Source of the DNA: Pseudoalteromonas sp. MSK9-3
GTDB taxonomy: Bacteria; Pseudomonadota; Gammaproteobacteria; Enterobacterales; Alteromonadaceae
DNA: 64,000 nucleotides
Reading direction: 5' to 3'
Assembly (NCBI RefSeq): GCF_003590335.1
Contig: NZ_MIET01000024.1
Span: 240,255-304,254, forward strand
Below the pieces are notes generated by a model that had not been told where the DNA came from, searched no databases, and saw only the letters and a program-made list of their open reading frames with translations. Of the stretch, positions 37,498-47,373 are shown piece after piece (positions within the stretch are counted from its first letter, which is position 1; every line of letters begins with the position of its first letter). The position numbers and the translations under genes were made by a program.

Positions 37498-38730
37498 ATG
37501 CACAAGAAATCAAAATTAAAAAGCGCCGTCATGTTCATGTTATTTATGAGTACCTGTGGGCAAGTCGACGCAAGCAACATGAATACTAGTATTGAAAGTC
37601 AACATACAGCACCAAAAGCAACAGAGGTTGAAGCAAAAGGTCGATTTTGGGATCTGCCATACCTTGAAAAAGCTTTTATTACCCCTAAGCCTGAGGAAAA
37701 TAAAGACGGTATTACAGTGGGCAAGCTAGACCTTAATAACACGAGTAAGGCAGGCATCATGAACTTTGCTACAGCAATCGCTGAGAACAAGTATGGCCAA
37801 TACGATAGCCTGCTGATCTCTCATAAAGGTAAGTTGGTATTTGAGTCATACTATCATCGTGGGCGGGTTGACTTGCCGCATGATCAAGCGTCTGCAGCGA
37901 AAGCGTATACCAGTTTATTACTTGGCAGGGCAATGCAGCTTGGGTATTTAAGTATGGCTGATTTGCATAAGCCCTTAGTGCATTTTTTGAAGGAATTAGA
38001 CACAGAACAGCTGGTAAAAGGCGCTGAAAACATCACGCTTCATAAAGTTCTAACGATGCGCAGTGGGTTAAAAATACATCAAGAAAAAGCTGATGAGTTA
38101 TCTAAACGACATAGCCAGCTTTCGAGCACGGTTGTAAATAGAGTTCATGGCCAAGGCTTTGTTCAAGAGCTACTAGTACATAGTAAACCCATTACCCCAG
38201 CTTCTCAGAGTTTTGTTTATGGTAATTATAATCCGACATTGGTTATGCAAGTTATTGCTGCCCTTGTTCCGGGGAATGTTGATAAGTTTATTGAAAATGA
38301 ACTGCTAGATAAATTAGGGATCACCGATTATCGATGGATGACGGCGATTAGTGGGTTGCCAGAAGCAGGTTGGCGAGTCAGTTTAAAGTCACGCGATATG
38401 ATGAAACTGGCAGAGCTAGTGCGCAATGATGGGAACTGGCAAGGAGAGCAGCTGATACCTGTTGTTTATTTAGATAAGGCAACGCAAAAGCTAACTAAGC
38501 CAGTTAGTGATTGGATCCCAAAGCATTATTCTTATGGCTATTTTTGGTATCAAACGGATGTGGACATTAACGATAGGTCATATAGTACGCATATTGCGTG
38601 GGGTGGGGGTGGTCAGCGTTTAATTATTGTTAAAGAACTTGATTTAACCATCGTGACCACCGGCCATGATGCAGACGATAGAATTTTCGAGCATATAGCT
38701 AAAAGTGTAATACCTGCATTTGTTTTGTGA
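37498..38730 (+). CDS. Class C beta-lactamase-like serine hydrolase
   Basis: 410 residues with a signal peptide (about 1-25) so exported. The penicillin-binding fold is indicated by the nucleophile motif S132-A-A-K135 (QASAAKAYTSLLLG), the second motif YGN in FVYGNYNPTLV, and a C-terminal HIAWGGGGQRLIIV segment in place of the KTG triad. These esterase/DD-peptidase-like hydrolases (often named beta-lactamase-related) have varied substrates. Divergent from the CadC-like regulator. Confidence 0.88.
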   Translation: MHKKSKLKSAVMFMLFMSTCGQVDASNMNTSIESQHTAPKATEVEAKGRFWDLPYLEKAFITPKPEENKDGITVGKLDLNNTSKAGIMNFATAIAENKYGQYDSLLISHKGKLVFESYYHRGRVDLPHDQASAAKAYTSLLLGRAMQLGYLSMADLHKPLVHFLKELDTEQLVKGAENITLHKVLTMRSGLKIHQEKADELSKRHSQLSSTVVNRVHGQGFVQELLVHSKPITPASQSFVYGNYNPTLVMQVIAALVPGNVDKFIENELLDKLGITDYRWMTAISGLPEAGWRVSLKSRDMMKLAELVRNDGNWQGEQLIPVVYLDKATQKLTKPVSDWIPKHYSYGYFWYQTDVDINDRSYSTHIAWGGGGQRLIIVKELDLTIVTTGHDADDRIFEHIAKSVIPAFVL

Positions 38731-39018
38731 TTTAAAAGTGCACTGAAAATTAGCAGCAAAGCTTCATCACCTCCCCTCGAAGAACATGCGCTATCCGTTG
38801 TTATAACAAACAAGTTATCGGTAGCGCTGCTTATCTATGGTCATTGCATAGGGTCAAAGAGTCGAGTTGCATTATTTTTTCTAGGTATTTGTATTTAGTC
38901 TTATCTTTTTTGCAATTAAGAGTTTTGCAGTTTATTTTCTTAGGAGAATAGACCTGCTTATGCGTTGCCTTTATTTCGGCTAGCGACCTTTAAATTGTAT
39001 AAAAATAAGAAGACAGAT

Positions 39019-40473
39019 ATGACATATTCTAAGGAAAGAGGGTTTAAAGCTAAACACATGGTTATGAGTGGTGTAGCTGTATTATTAGCGATATATTTTT
39101 TAGTCGGATTCTATTCAGCTCCGAAGGGTATAATACATGACAAAAACATGGTTAATGATGTGACCATGTTAAACCCTATCAGAGTTGCAAAGGTTGTTGA
39201 GCCTCAAAAAATAGAAGATATACAGCGTGCTATTTTATCAACGAATGGGGAAATTTCTGTCGGTGGGGGAAGGTATAGCCAAGGTGGGCAAATTGCAAAG
39301 GAACAGAGCCTTCACCTTGATATGAGAAAGTTTAATCAAGTCATTTACTTTAACCCTGAGCTGCGCGAAATTACCGTTCAAAGTGGCATGCGTTGGCGAG
39401 ATATACAAGATATTATCGACCCGCATGGTCTCTCAGTTAAAATCATGCAATCTTATTCAAACTTTACTGTTGGCGGTTCATTAAGTGTGAATGTACATGG
39501 CAGATATATGGGGGAAGGGCCGATCATTCGCTCAGTCAAATCAGTCAAAGTGGTTATGGCTGATGCAAGCATTATTAACGCTTCTGCACAGCAAAACTCA
39601 GAATTATTTTATGGTGTGATTGGTGGGTACGGAGGGCTAGGTGTTATAGCACAAGCGACACTTAAACTAATGCCCAATGTTAAGGTCGCTAGAGAAACGA
39701 CGTATATGAGAGTTGATGAATATAGTACGTTCTTTGCAGATAGGATTAAAGAAAACGCTAATATTGTGTTTCATAACGCCGATATTTACCCGCCCGATTA
39801 TACTCATATAAATAGCGTAAGTTGGGTACGCACTGAAAAGCCACTCACGGTAACAACAAACCTTATACCTCGTGATAAAAGCTATTGGTGGCAACCTAAA
39901 GTGGCCAAGTTTGTCGCTGATTCACACTTTGGGAAGTGGTTAAGGCAGCATGTTTTAGAACCAGCTAAATACGCTTTTGACGCGGTGCAATGGCGAAACT
40001 ATGAAGCAAGCTATGATGTTAAAGAGCTAGAGCCAAAAAGTAGAGACACAGAAACATACGTATTAAGAGAGTATTTTGTGCCCGTAGCGCGGTTTGACAG
40101 TTTTGCGCGAGCAATGTCGCAAATTTTTAAAAAGTATGAAGTCAATGTTATTAACGTATCGGTACGCCATGCACTGCCTGATACAGGCTCTTTATTAGCG
40201 TGGGCAAAAGAAGAAGTGTTTGCATTTGTTGTGTATTATCGTCAGGGAACATTAGTACAGGACGAACGAGCCGTTGCTGTATGGAGTCGAGAATTAGTAG
40301 ATGCTGTCATAGCACATAACGGCGCTTATTATTTACCATATCAAAGGCACGCGACCACTGAACAGTTCCACTTGGCCTACCCAAGAGCGAGTGAGTTTTT
40401 CCAATTAAAGCATAGAGTTGATCCTAATAATCGTTTTACCAATAAGTTATGGGAGCAGCACTATGATAATTAA
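39019..40473 (+). CDS. Membrane-anchored FAD-binding oxidoreductase (PCMH/FAD_binding_4)
   Basis: 484 residues from the ATG at 39019; upstream in-frame TTG at 38965 is less likely. One N-terminal transmembrane helix (about 16-32) anchors the protein. The FAD domain contains SVGGGRYSQGGQ and the NFTVGGSLSVNVHGR and GVIGGYGGLGVIAQATLKL motifs typical of FAD-dependent oxidases such as L-gulonolactone oxidase-like and vanillyl-alcohol oxidase-like enzymes. The C-terminus (HRVDPNNRFTNKLWEQH) matches the usual end of this family. Substrate unknown. The flanking genes do not clarify the role. Confidence 0.88.
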   Translation: MTYSKERGFKAKHMVMSGVAVLLAIYFLVGFYSAPKGIIHDKNMVNDVTMLNPIRVAKVVEPQKIEDIQRAILSTNGEISVGGGRYSQGGQIAKEQSLHLDMRKFNQVIYFNPELREITVQSGMRWRDIQDIIDPHGLSVKIMQSYSNFTVGGSLSVNVHGRYMGEGPIIRSVKSVKVVMADASIINASAQQNSELFYGVIGGYGGLGVIAQATLKLMPNVKVARETTYMRVDEYSTFFADRIKENANIVFHNADIYPPDYTHINSVSWVRTEKPLTVTTNLIPRDKSYWWQPKVAKFVADSHFGKWLRQHVLEPAKYAFDAVQWRNYEASYDVKELEPKSRDTETYVLREYFVPVARFDSFARAMSQIFKKYEVNVINVSVRHALPDTGSLLAWAKEEVFAFVVYYRQGTLVQDERAVAVWSRELVDAVIAHNGAYYLPYQRHATTEQFHLAYPRASEFFQLKHRVDPNNRFTNKLWEQHYDN

Positions 40474-40744
40474 ATCTGAGAAGTATTTTTGTGTTCAAGT
40501 ATATGGATATTATAACTGGGAGTGAATGGGTTTGAGTACGATCATCAGAGGGGGACTGTCTCATTTTGAATATATCTGAAAATCAAAGCTCCAGATTAAG
40601 CAAGAGGGGAGCTTGCGGCGTGCTCTAGGTATTTAGGATGGTATCTAATAGCCTACAAACATTGACCTCTGTCGCATTCTAGACAACCCTATTAAAGAGC
40701 AATTTTTGGCAATCTAAAAATAAAATATAATACTGGGTGGTTTT

Positions 40745-42268
40745 ATGAAATTTCAACGTCCTTGGGCGTCAGCTTTATTATTGTTAGTGAGTATTGGTAT
40801 TACGCTTACCTTTCATCACAACATTGCTAGCTTTTATGTTAAGCACGCCATCGACTCAGAGCTAGAATTTTTACTAGAAAAGTTAGAAACGCACGTTGGC
40901 GAAGCCATCAATATGAATGAGCAGTTCACCCAGACACTTGCATTTGATTGTTCAGCATCAGATATGACGCAAATGCAACGGGCTGCATTTACCAGCCCTC
41001 ATGTACGGTTGTTTGAGGTGCATATTGAAAATGGTAAAGAGTGCTCCAGTCATGGTAAAGCCATTGAGCAAAGTGAAGAGGCGTCTTGGCATGCGTTGCG
41101 TGATAATGTATTCATTGGCTCAGAGCTTAACAGCATTACTCATACACATGATTTGGCAGTGATCTATAAAACCCCGAATTATAGACTTATCGCAGATATT
41201 GAGCCTATTCATATTCCTCGGGCATTTTGTGATGAATGTGCGGTATTAAAGGTACAATTGGATAACTTTGATATTTTAGTCAGCGATATTGATAGTCAAG
41301 CAGACAACTTAGCGTTGTCTTCGTTTATTTACTCAGATAAATACCCGTTTTCTTTGTCATTGTCAGTATCTAAGAATTACCTATCTCCGATAGAGCATTG
41401 GAGTGGGGCGGTGAGTTTGGGGATTGGCGGAGTATTTGGGCTGCTTTTAGTCATCGCGATGCAGTGGTTATTGAGCCAGAATCAAACGATGGAAGCACTG
41501 ATTAAGCAAGGCCTGCAATCCCATGAATTTAAACCTTTTTATCAACCTATTTTACACTCTAAGTCTGGGAAAATTGTTGGTTGTGAGGTGCTAGTTCGTT
41601 GGGTAAAAGAAGATGGCACGGTGATCCCACCTTATCAATTTATCCCCTATGCGGAAGACTCTGGTTTAATTATCCCTATCACAGAGCAGTTACTTTATCG
41701 GGTTGTACGCGATATCAAAAAGCTGGGCTGGGCGGGCACCGATAAGTTTATGAGTGTAAATATTGTACCTGAACATCTTTATAGTGATGATTTATATGCT
41801 TATATTAAAAATTTAAAGACCGATGGTTCATGGGACTTTAAAAATTTATCTTTAGAGATCACTGAGCGACGTAAAATTGAAGACTTACAACAAGCCAAAG
41901 TGACCTTGTCAAAGTTTTATGAATTGGGCATTGAACTCAAGCTCGACGATGCGGGTACAGGCTATGGCGGGTTCTCTTATGTTCAGGAATTAGGTATCTC
42001 TACCATTAAAATAGATAAGATGTTCATTGATGTGATTGGGACGGATGATATGAAAAATTCGGTACTCTCATCAATCATCGCATTTGCAGAGGCGTCATCT
42101 AAAAAAACCATTGCCGAAGGGGTAGAAACCAATGAGCAGGTAGAGTTCTTAGCAAAGCATGGTGTTTATAAAATACAAGGGTATGTTTATGCTAAGCCAA
42201 TGCCATTTAATGAGCTCGTAGAGTGGAAAAAAGTCGCTAAAAACTTACTTACGATGAAGCATGACTAG
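40745..42268 (+). CDS. c-di-GMP phosphodiesterase with periplasmic CSS motif
   Basis: 507 residues. Transmembrane helices at about 8-27 and 222-240 flank a periplasmic CSS-motif domain (CSA in TLAFDCSASD). The C-terminal EAL domain has GCEVLVRW (EVL form of the signature), SVNIVPEH, LEITERR, DDAGTGYGGFSY, IKIDKMFID and IAEGVETNEQ. So the catalytic residues are largely present and an active phosphodiesterase is likely. CSS-type enzymes are redox- or DsbA-regulated in enterobacteria. Confidence 0.93.
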   Translation: MKFQRPWASALLLLVSIGITLTFHHNIASFYVKHAIDSELEFLLEKLETHVGEAINMNEQFTQTLAFDCSASDMTQMQRAAFTSPHVRLFEVHIENGKECSSHGKAIEQSEEASWHALRDNVFIGSELNSITHTHDLAVIYKTPNYRLIADIEPIHIPRAFCDECAVLKVQLDNFDILVSDIDSQADNLALSSFIYSDKYPFSLSLSVSKNYLSPIEHWSGAVSLGIGGVFGLLLVIAMQWLLSQNQTMEALIKQGLQSHEFKPFYQPILHSKSGKIVGCEVLVRWVKEDGTVIPPYQFIPYAEDSGLIIPITEQLLYRVVRDIKKLGWAGTDKFMSVNIVPEHLYSDDLYAYIKNLKTDGSWDFKNLSLEITERRKIEDLQQAKVTLSKFYELGIELKLDDAGTGYGGFSYVQELGISTIKIDKMFIDVIGTDDMKNSVLSSIIAFAEASSKKTIAEGVETNEQVEFLAKHGVYKIQGYVYAKPMPFNELVEWKKVAKNLLTMKHD

Positions 42269-42797
42269 CTTAATCCTGTCGTTCTTATCCTAAGCTAGGT
42301 TAATCAATAACCTAGCTTGAACCATGTAAAATAGCAGGCTTTTTATTGATACACGTTTTGGTTAGCGCTAAAAGTTGCTGATTATTGTGGCATAAAAGTT
42401 TTTGCCAATGGTATTTAAATTACAGAGGTTTTTTTAACTCATTGAAATTAAATGTTTGTTTTTGATTTTTGATGCGATTCTGATATCAAAACGAAACCAT
42501 TCATACTTTTACTGAGCGTTTTTATAAGGCGGCTATATTAATTACGTCACACCTTTATGCTTATCGCAGGCATGATCTGTCTTTTTCCTCTGAAATTACC
42601 TCTGCTTTATTTTCTAAGCGCCAGCTATTGCTCGAAAAGTGCTCATAACTCTTGTTAGCTTTTCGGTGAAAAGCGTAAATCGGTAAATATTTTAAAAAAA
42701 ATTGCAAAAAATCGTTCGGATAGGCCCATTGGAACGACAGTCGGACGCGATTAAGACATTGTTCATATCGAATCTTAATATTTAAAAGAGAAATGAT
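42269..42797. other. Intergenic region, hairpin after the EAL gene
   Basis: A perfect 11-bp stem AAGCTAGGTTA/TAACCTAGCTT at 42292-42318 follows the EAL gene; it lacks a T tail, so it is only a possible terminator. The remaining 480 AT-rich bases hold no gene or repeat; they contain the promoter of the membrane-protein gene at 42798. Confidence 0.5.
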
Positions 42798-43208
42798 ATG
42801 AAAATTTTTGAATGGTCAGGCACACGCAGTCAGTTACTTTCTTTACTTTGGGTTTTTCTAACAGTGAATTACATTTTTTGCGATGTGTTTAGTTTACATC
42901 TGGGCAAATACTTAGATGCATTATTGTCGGGGGCAGTCGGTGGTATGAACATCACCGAAGAATTCTTGCTCGCTTTTGCTATTGTATTGCAAATCCCTAT
43001 GATCATGATTGTTTTGTCGAGCGTGTTAACTTTCAGACTAAGCAAATATTGTAATATCGTTGCTGGGATTATTACCACCTCAATTCAAACCTATACCGTG
43101 ACAATGGGTGGCACACTTCATTATATGTTCTTTAGCTTTTTCGAGATTTGTACGGGGTTACTCATTATTTATTTGGCAGCCACTTGGCAGCAAGAATCAA
43201 CGTCGTAG
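42798..43208 (+). CDS. DUF6326-family membrane protein
   Basis: 136 residues with four transmembrane segments. The pattern LLSLLWVFLTVNYIFCDVFSL and GAVGGMNITEEFLLAFAIVLQIPMIMIVLS is typical of DUF6326 proteins. AAAAGAGAAATGAT precedes the ATG. It is followed after 25 bases by another membrane-protein gene, likely co-transcribed. Function unknown. Confidence 0.8.
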   Translation: MKIFEWSGTRSQLLSLLWVFLTVNYIFCDVFSLHLGKYLDALLSGAVGGMNITEEFLLAFAIVLQIPMIMIVLSSVLTFRLSKYCNIVAGIITTSIQTYTVTMGGTLHYMFFSFFEICTGLLIIYLAATWQQESTS

Positions 43209-43233
43209 ATAGCTGTATTGAAGGAGCAGAAAT

Positions 43234-43830
43234 ATGAACCGTTTGACCATGAACACACATAATGTACCTTGCTGGGATGCACGCTTTTTCATGATTGCAG
43301 GTGTTTTTATGTTGATAAACACCGTAATGCTGTGGGCGCGTTTTTATTTAGACCATCAGCTCTCTATTTTATGGCCAGCCATACCTGCGGTTATAGGTTT
43401 GGCGGCAGGCGTATTTGGCCTCTTTAAGCTCTATACACCCGTTGTAAATAACGCACCGCTCATGGCGAAAAGTGGGATTTCTTTTGCATTTTTGGCCTGT
43501 TTTTCTTTAGGGAGCGCTGCGATATGGCTTTTCGGCATGTCGCTATTGTATGGTGCAGTGCCGCAACCAACACCGCAGTGGTTCACCCTGTTAATCGTAG
43601 TCTTTATGGTTGCAGTGGTACTGGCATTTCTCTGTTATGCCATTGCATTTTTACGAAGTGAAGCACAGCGGAAAATAGGGTACTTGTTATCAGTGCCCGT
43701 GGCTATGTGGGCTTTAATGCTGGTGGTGTGCAGTATAAAAGGCATGGAAGCAGGTTTGTCGCTGGATTATTACACTAATGCGGTCATTTCAGTGACTTTT
43801 TTAGCGTTAGGGTTTTCTTTAAGAAAATAA
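43234..43830 (+). CDS. Polytopic membrane protein of unknown function
   Basis: 198 residues with about six hydrophobic segments across the length and an N-terminal MNRLTMNTHNVPCWDARFFM. A GGAGCAGAAAT ribosome site precedes the ATG. No family was recognised. Probably in an operon with the upstream DUF6326 gene and possibly regulated by the downstream membrane AraC protein. Confidence 0.7.
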   Translation: MNRLTMNTHNVPCWDARFFMIAGVFMLINTVMLWARFYLDHQLSILWPAIPAVIGLAAGVFGLFKLYTPVVNNAPLMAKSGISFAFLACFSLGSAAIWLFGMSLLYGAVPQPTPQWFTLLIVVFMVAVVLAFLCYAIAFLRSEAQRKIGYLLSVPVAMWALMLVVCSIKGMEAGLSLDYYTNAVISVTFLALGFSLRK

Positions 43831-44054
43831 AATAATGTAAGTTGTTGATATTAATTGTTAACTTTTATTTGGAGATAGCATTAGAAGAAATAAAAAAATG
43901 AAAATAAAAATGAAAAAGATCAAAAGGTGCCATGTTTTTTAGCGTAAGACTTTTTATGCAGTGAAAATTAATGGAAGAACACTGCCGATGGACCAGTATG
44001 CGATTTGACTTTATAATTACTTTTGTAAAGTCAAATTGAATACTTGGTAACTAA

Positions 44055-45188
44055 ATGGTCAATCTTTTTCCTACAATTTTATATTCCTGCATGCTGGGCA
44101 TAACAATCTTTGCTTTGATAGACGTTTTTAACAAACCAAAACAAAGGCACACTTTTTTTTTGAAAGGATTGTTGTTATTGCTATTGATACATTTAGCGGG
44201 TGAGCTATTTATCTATTCCGGTGCTTATGTTTACGCACCTGCATTGGCGGGGGCTCAATTTCCGTTTCGGGCGTTGCTGGGTCCAGCACTATATTTTTAT
44301 GCCTATGCGATGATGTCACCTGGTAAATCAGTGGGTAAGCGAGTGTATCTATTGGCATCAGTTGGGCCCATTTTAGTTGTATTGATTATGCTGCCCTTTA
44401 TTTTTATGATCAGCCCCGCTGAAAAACTGGCTCTGGCGACCCCCTCTACACGGGATCCTGAACTTTGGAAAATAGCGGTGTTTACCTGTTTGGCTACGAC
44501 GTTTGTTTTTATCGCGTTTACGGTTTTATTTTTAGCAATGGCGTTTAACCTCCACAGTAAGCATTGCCAGCAATTGATGGAACGCTTTTCTGACATTGAG
44601 CAACGAGCTGTGGGGTGGTTTAAAGCGGTATTGTTCATTTGGGGCGCTGTTTGGTTTATGTATGCTGTTGAGTTTGCTTTAGGCGCACTGGGGTGGCGTT
44701 GGTTTGGCTCAGGCATTGTACTGCCTATTTTTGAAGTGATTGCACTGACTCTTTTTGTGCAAAAGGCCTTGGGTCAAAGGGCACTGCATAGCGTAGACAA
44801 AGGTTTACCGCGTGCGAGTCAAGGTAGAGCGGCGTTACTCAGCGATGAAAAAATGCAACTGGTTGCGTCTAAACTTGAGCAGTCGATGAAAGAAGGTAAG
44901 TTGTTTTTGCACAATGATTTATCTTTAAAGAAGCTCTCAGAATCGATTGCGGAAACCGAAAACCATATATCAGAAACTCTTTCTCAGCTTTTACAGACTA
45001 ATTTTTTCCAATTCGTGAATGGTTTTCGTATTGAGGAAGCAAAAGCTGAATTGCAAGATAAGGGGAAACTCGTGACTAATATTGCCTTAGATGTGGGTTT
45101 TAACTCTAAATCGACATTTAATACCGCATTTAAAAAGGTCGCCGGATGTAGCCCATCCGCCTATCGCAATTTACTTAATGACATATAA
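44055..45188 (+). CDS. AraC-family regulator with N-terminal membrane domain
   Basis: 377 residues. The first ~245 carry about seven transmembrane segments. The C-terminal DNA-binding domain (about 280-375) has two helix-turn-helix units, LKKLSESIAETENHISETL and TNIALDVGFNSKSTFNTAFKKVAGCSPSAYR. This is the membrane-bound AraC design seen in many Bacteroidetes and Alteromonadales. Signal and targets unknown. Confidence 0.9.
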   Translation: MVNLFPTILYSCMLGITIFALIDVFNKPKQRHTFFLKGLLLLLLIHLAGELFIYSGAYVYAPALAGAQFPFRALLGPALYFYAYAMMSPGKSVGKRVYLLASVGPILVVLIMLPFIFMISPAEKLALATPSTRDPELWKIAVFTCLATTFVFIAFTVLFLAMAFNLHSKHCQQLMERFSDIEQRAVGWFKAVLFIWGAVWFMYAVEFALGALGWRWFGSGIVLPIFEVIALTLFVQKALGQRALHSVDKGLPRASQGRAALLSDEKMQLVASKLEQSMKEGKLFLHNDLSLKKLSESIAETENHISETLSQLLQTNFFQFVNGFRIEEAKAELQDKGKLVTNIALDVGFNSKSTFNTAFKKVAGCSPSAYRNLLNDI

Positions 45189-45204
45189 GCCAGACATGCT
45201 TTAA

Positions 45205-45238
45205 ACATACCTTGTTATCGTTATTTAAAAAGGTATGT
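45205..45238. other. Hairpin after AraC-family gene
   Basis: The 9-bp stem ACATACCTT/AAGGTATGT, 16-base spacer, without a T tail. Possible terminator. Confidence 0.35.
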
Positions 45239-45281
45239 CTGGATATATAGGGTAAGTTGCTTTGATAAGGGCTTAAGCTAT

Positions 45282-45386
45282 ATGGTTCATGGTTCATGGT
45301 TCATGGTTCATGGTTCATGGTTCATGGTTCATGGTTCATTGTTCATGGTTCATTGTTCATTGTTCATTGTTCATTGTTCATTGTTC
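45282..45386. repeat. Heptanucleotide tandem repeat, 15 units
   Basis: Eight ATGGTTC units, then ATTGTTC, ATGGTTC and five ATTGTTC. A 7-bp period is not a multiple of three, so any frame through it changes with copy number; no confident gene runs across it. Slipped-strand length variation is expected. Confidence 0.95.
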
Positions 45387-45469
45387 AGTTTTATTTTTTT
45401 GTATCAGCGTATTTGCACCAGACCAAGCGACAACAGAGTAACCGATAACGAACGGCAGGGGTTCTACGC

Positions 45470-45802
45470 TCAGCCACAAGAACAATAAAAGGCCAGCGCT
45501 TGACCAAACTCGGCTTCATATTTGGTAACACCAACCAGTAAAAATGTAATGACAGCCACTTGCAGGGTGTGCATGACTTTAAAGTGATGAGCACTTAGCC
45601 TATTAACAAACGGTGCTTGCTTGTTTAAAGTGACCCAGCGCAGGGCATAGACTAAAACGAAGAACCACACCGTTATTTTTAAGATATTTGTATTCAGTGA
45701 ATAGAGAAGGTCAACATTATTAGACTCCAGATAATCAAAAAAAGTAAAAATAATGAGCTGAACAAAAGTCGTTAACACACAGAATGAAATGATTTTAAGC
45801 AC
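45470..45802 (-). CDS. Small predicted membrane protein
   Basis: 110 residues with three hydrophobic segments (about 5-22, 40-55 and 82-97). GAGGTGCATC lies just before the ATG. The C-terminal EFGQALAFYCSCG ends in Cys. No family recognised; isolated between the heptamer array and a non-coding stretch. Confidence 0.5.
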   Translation of the reverse strand: MLKIISFCVLTTFVQLIIFTFFDYLESNNVDLLYSLNTNILKITVWFFVLVYALRWVTLNKQAPFVNRLSAHHFKVMHTLQVAVITFLLVGVTKYEAEFGQALAFYCSCG

Positions 45803-46251
45803 GATGCACCTCTTTGATTTTATTGGAATAATGTAATGACCATTCCTTACTTTGTCAATTACCGGCTTCGCGTTGGCGTTTTATGAAGGGTTAAATATTA
45901 AATTGTTACTTTTCGCTGATTTAACAAAGTTTTTAGGGGGTTACGAACGGTAATGCTATTGAAGTAGCGGTGTTGAAATATTTCATTTATTAGAGGTTCA
46001 GGTATCGAGGAGGCAAAGGCATCATAGTGTTAAAATTGTTGTGCTGACTTTGATTTTCACCCAGAACTATAGGTGGTGCTATTGATATTGAGGACTCAAA
46101 AAGTGAAATAGGAATGAGCTTTCAGACTAGCAGGCAAGAATAAACATGGCTATAGAATCTCGACAAGGCTCAACTTGTATTTTTTACGTTGAGCCTGTTG
46201 AACAAAAGAATATAAAAGTAGGGTTAAGCTGTATTAGTTAAGCTGTATTAG
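45803..46251. other. Intergenic region with a possible sensor-kinase remnant
   Basis: About 450 bases. Near 46145-46210 a plus-strand frame MAIESRQGSTCIFYVEP resembles the last strand of a histidine-kinase ATPase domain, without the rest. It contains an 8-bp inverted repeat GGCTCAAC/GTTGAGCC. TTAAGCTGTATTAG is directly repeated just downstream of the mesD stop (about 46223-46250). No intact gene. Confidence 0.4.
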
Positions 46252-47280
46252 TTAAGCCGATAACTCTTTTCTGATGATCTCGGCACCAGCACTTAACGCG
46301 TTCAGCTTTCCTCTCGCGACGGTATGCGATAACGGGGCCATACCGCAGTTTGTACATGGGTAGAGTTTATCTGCATCAACAAATTGAAGTGCTTTTCTTA
46401 AAGTATCAGCGACTTCTTCAGGTGTTTCAATGGTGTTACTGGCAACATCAATCGCACCTACCATGACTTTTTTGCCACGAATGAGTTCCAGTAAGTCCAT
46501 AGGCACATGAGAGTTGTGGCACTCAAGTGAAATAATATCGATACTCGACTTTTGTAGCTTAGGGAAGGCTTCTTCATACTGTCGCCACTCAGATCCTAAG
46601 GTTTTCTTCCAATCTGTATTGGCTTTAATGCCATAGCCGTAACAAATATGCACCGCTGTTTCACATTTGAGCCCTTCAATAGCACGCTCTAGTGTGGCAA
46701 TGCCCCAATCATTCACTTCATCAAAAAATACGTTAAATGCTGGTTCATCGAATTGAATAATATCGACACCCGCAGCCTCTAACTCTTTGGCTTCTTGGTT
46801 GAGTATTTTTGCAAATTCCCAGGCCAGCTTTTCGCGGCTTTTGTAATGGGCATCATACAATGTGTCGATCATAGTCATAGGCCCAGGCAATGCCCACTTT
46901 ATCGGTTGTTTGGTTTGCTTACGTAAGAACTTAGCATCTTCAACAAAAACAGGCTTTTGGCGGCTAACGGGGCCAACGACGGTTGGTACGCTTGCATCGT
47001 AGCGATCGCGAATTTTTACTGTTTCACGTTTTTCAAAGTCAACGCCATTAAGGTGTTCAATAAAGGTGGTCACAAAGTGCTGACGAGTTTGTTCGCCGTC
47101 ACTAACAATATCAATACCAGCATGCTGTTGGTCTTGTAATGACAGACGCAAAGCATCTTGTTTTCCGACAATAAGCTCATTGTCTTGTAATTTCCAAGGA
47201 GACCAAAGTGTTTCAGGTTCTGCAAGCCACAAAGGTTTTGGTAAGCTGCCTGCTGTTGAAGTCGGTAATAATGTTTTCAT
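46252..47280 (-). CDS. mesD: Core-MetE methionine synthase of the MesD type
   Basis: 342 residues, the length of a MetE C-terminal catalytic barrel without the N-terminal folate-binding half of MetE. Zn-binding residues are recognisable: His and Cys in AVHICYG, Glu in FDEPAF, and Cys in LYPCTNCGMAPLS. The start at 47280 (MKTLLPTSTAGSLPKPLWL) fits the family; the frame is open to 47343. In known MesD enzymes, methionine is formed from homocysteine with a non-folate methyl donor, and MesX (DUF1852), encoded just upstream here, is required. The pair appears in an operon preceded by MetJ-box-like sequences. Confidence 0.88.
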   Translation of the reverse strand: MKTLLPTSTAGSLPKPLWLAEPETLWSPWKLQDNELIVGKQDALRLSLQDQQHAGIDIVSDGEQTRQHFVTTFIEHLNGVDFEKRETVKIRDRYDASVPTVVGPVSRQKPVFVEDAKFLRKQTKQPIKWALPGPMTMIDTLYDAHYKSREKLAWEFAKILNQEAKELEAAGVDIIQFDEPAFNVFFDEVNDWGIATLERAIEGLKCETAVHICYGYGIKANTDWKKTLGSEWRQYEEAFPKLQKSSIDIISLECHNSHVPMDLLELIRGKKVMVGAIDVASNTIETPEEVADTLRKALQFVDADKLYPCTNCGMAPLSHTVARGKLNALSAGAEIIRKELSA

Positions 47281-47373
47281 AATTGATGATGTCGCATATA
47301 TTGGGTTAATGACTGAACGTAAACTATTTCGCAGTATCGCCACGCCACGAGGGCGTGGTTTTATTGTCTGTGC

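Noticed and set aside
45282..45488. 68-codon frame through the heptamer array
   Set aside because: Translation of a simple repeat with a 7-bp period; the reading frame depends on copy number.
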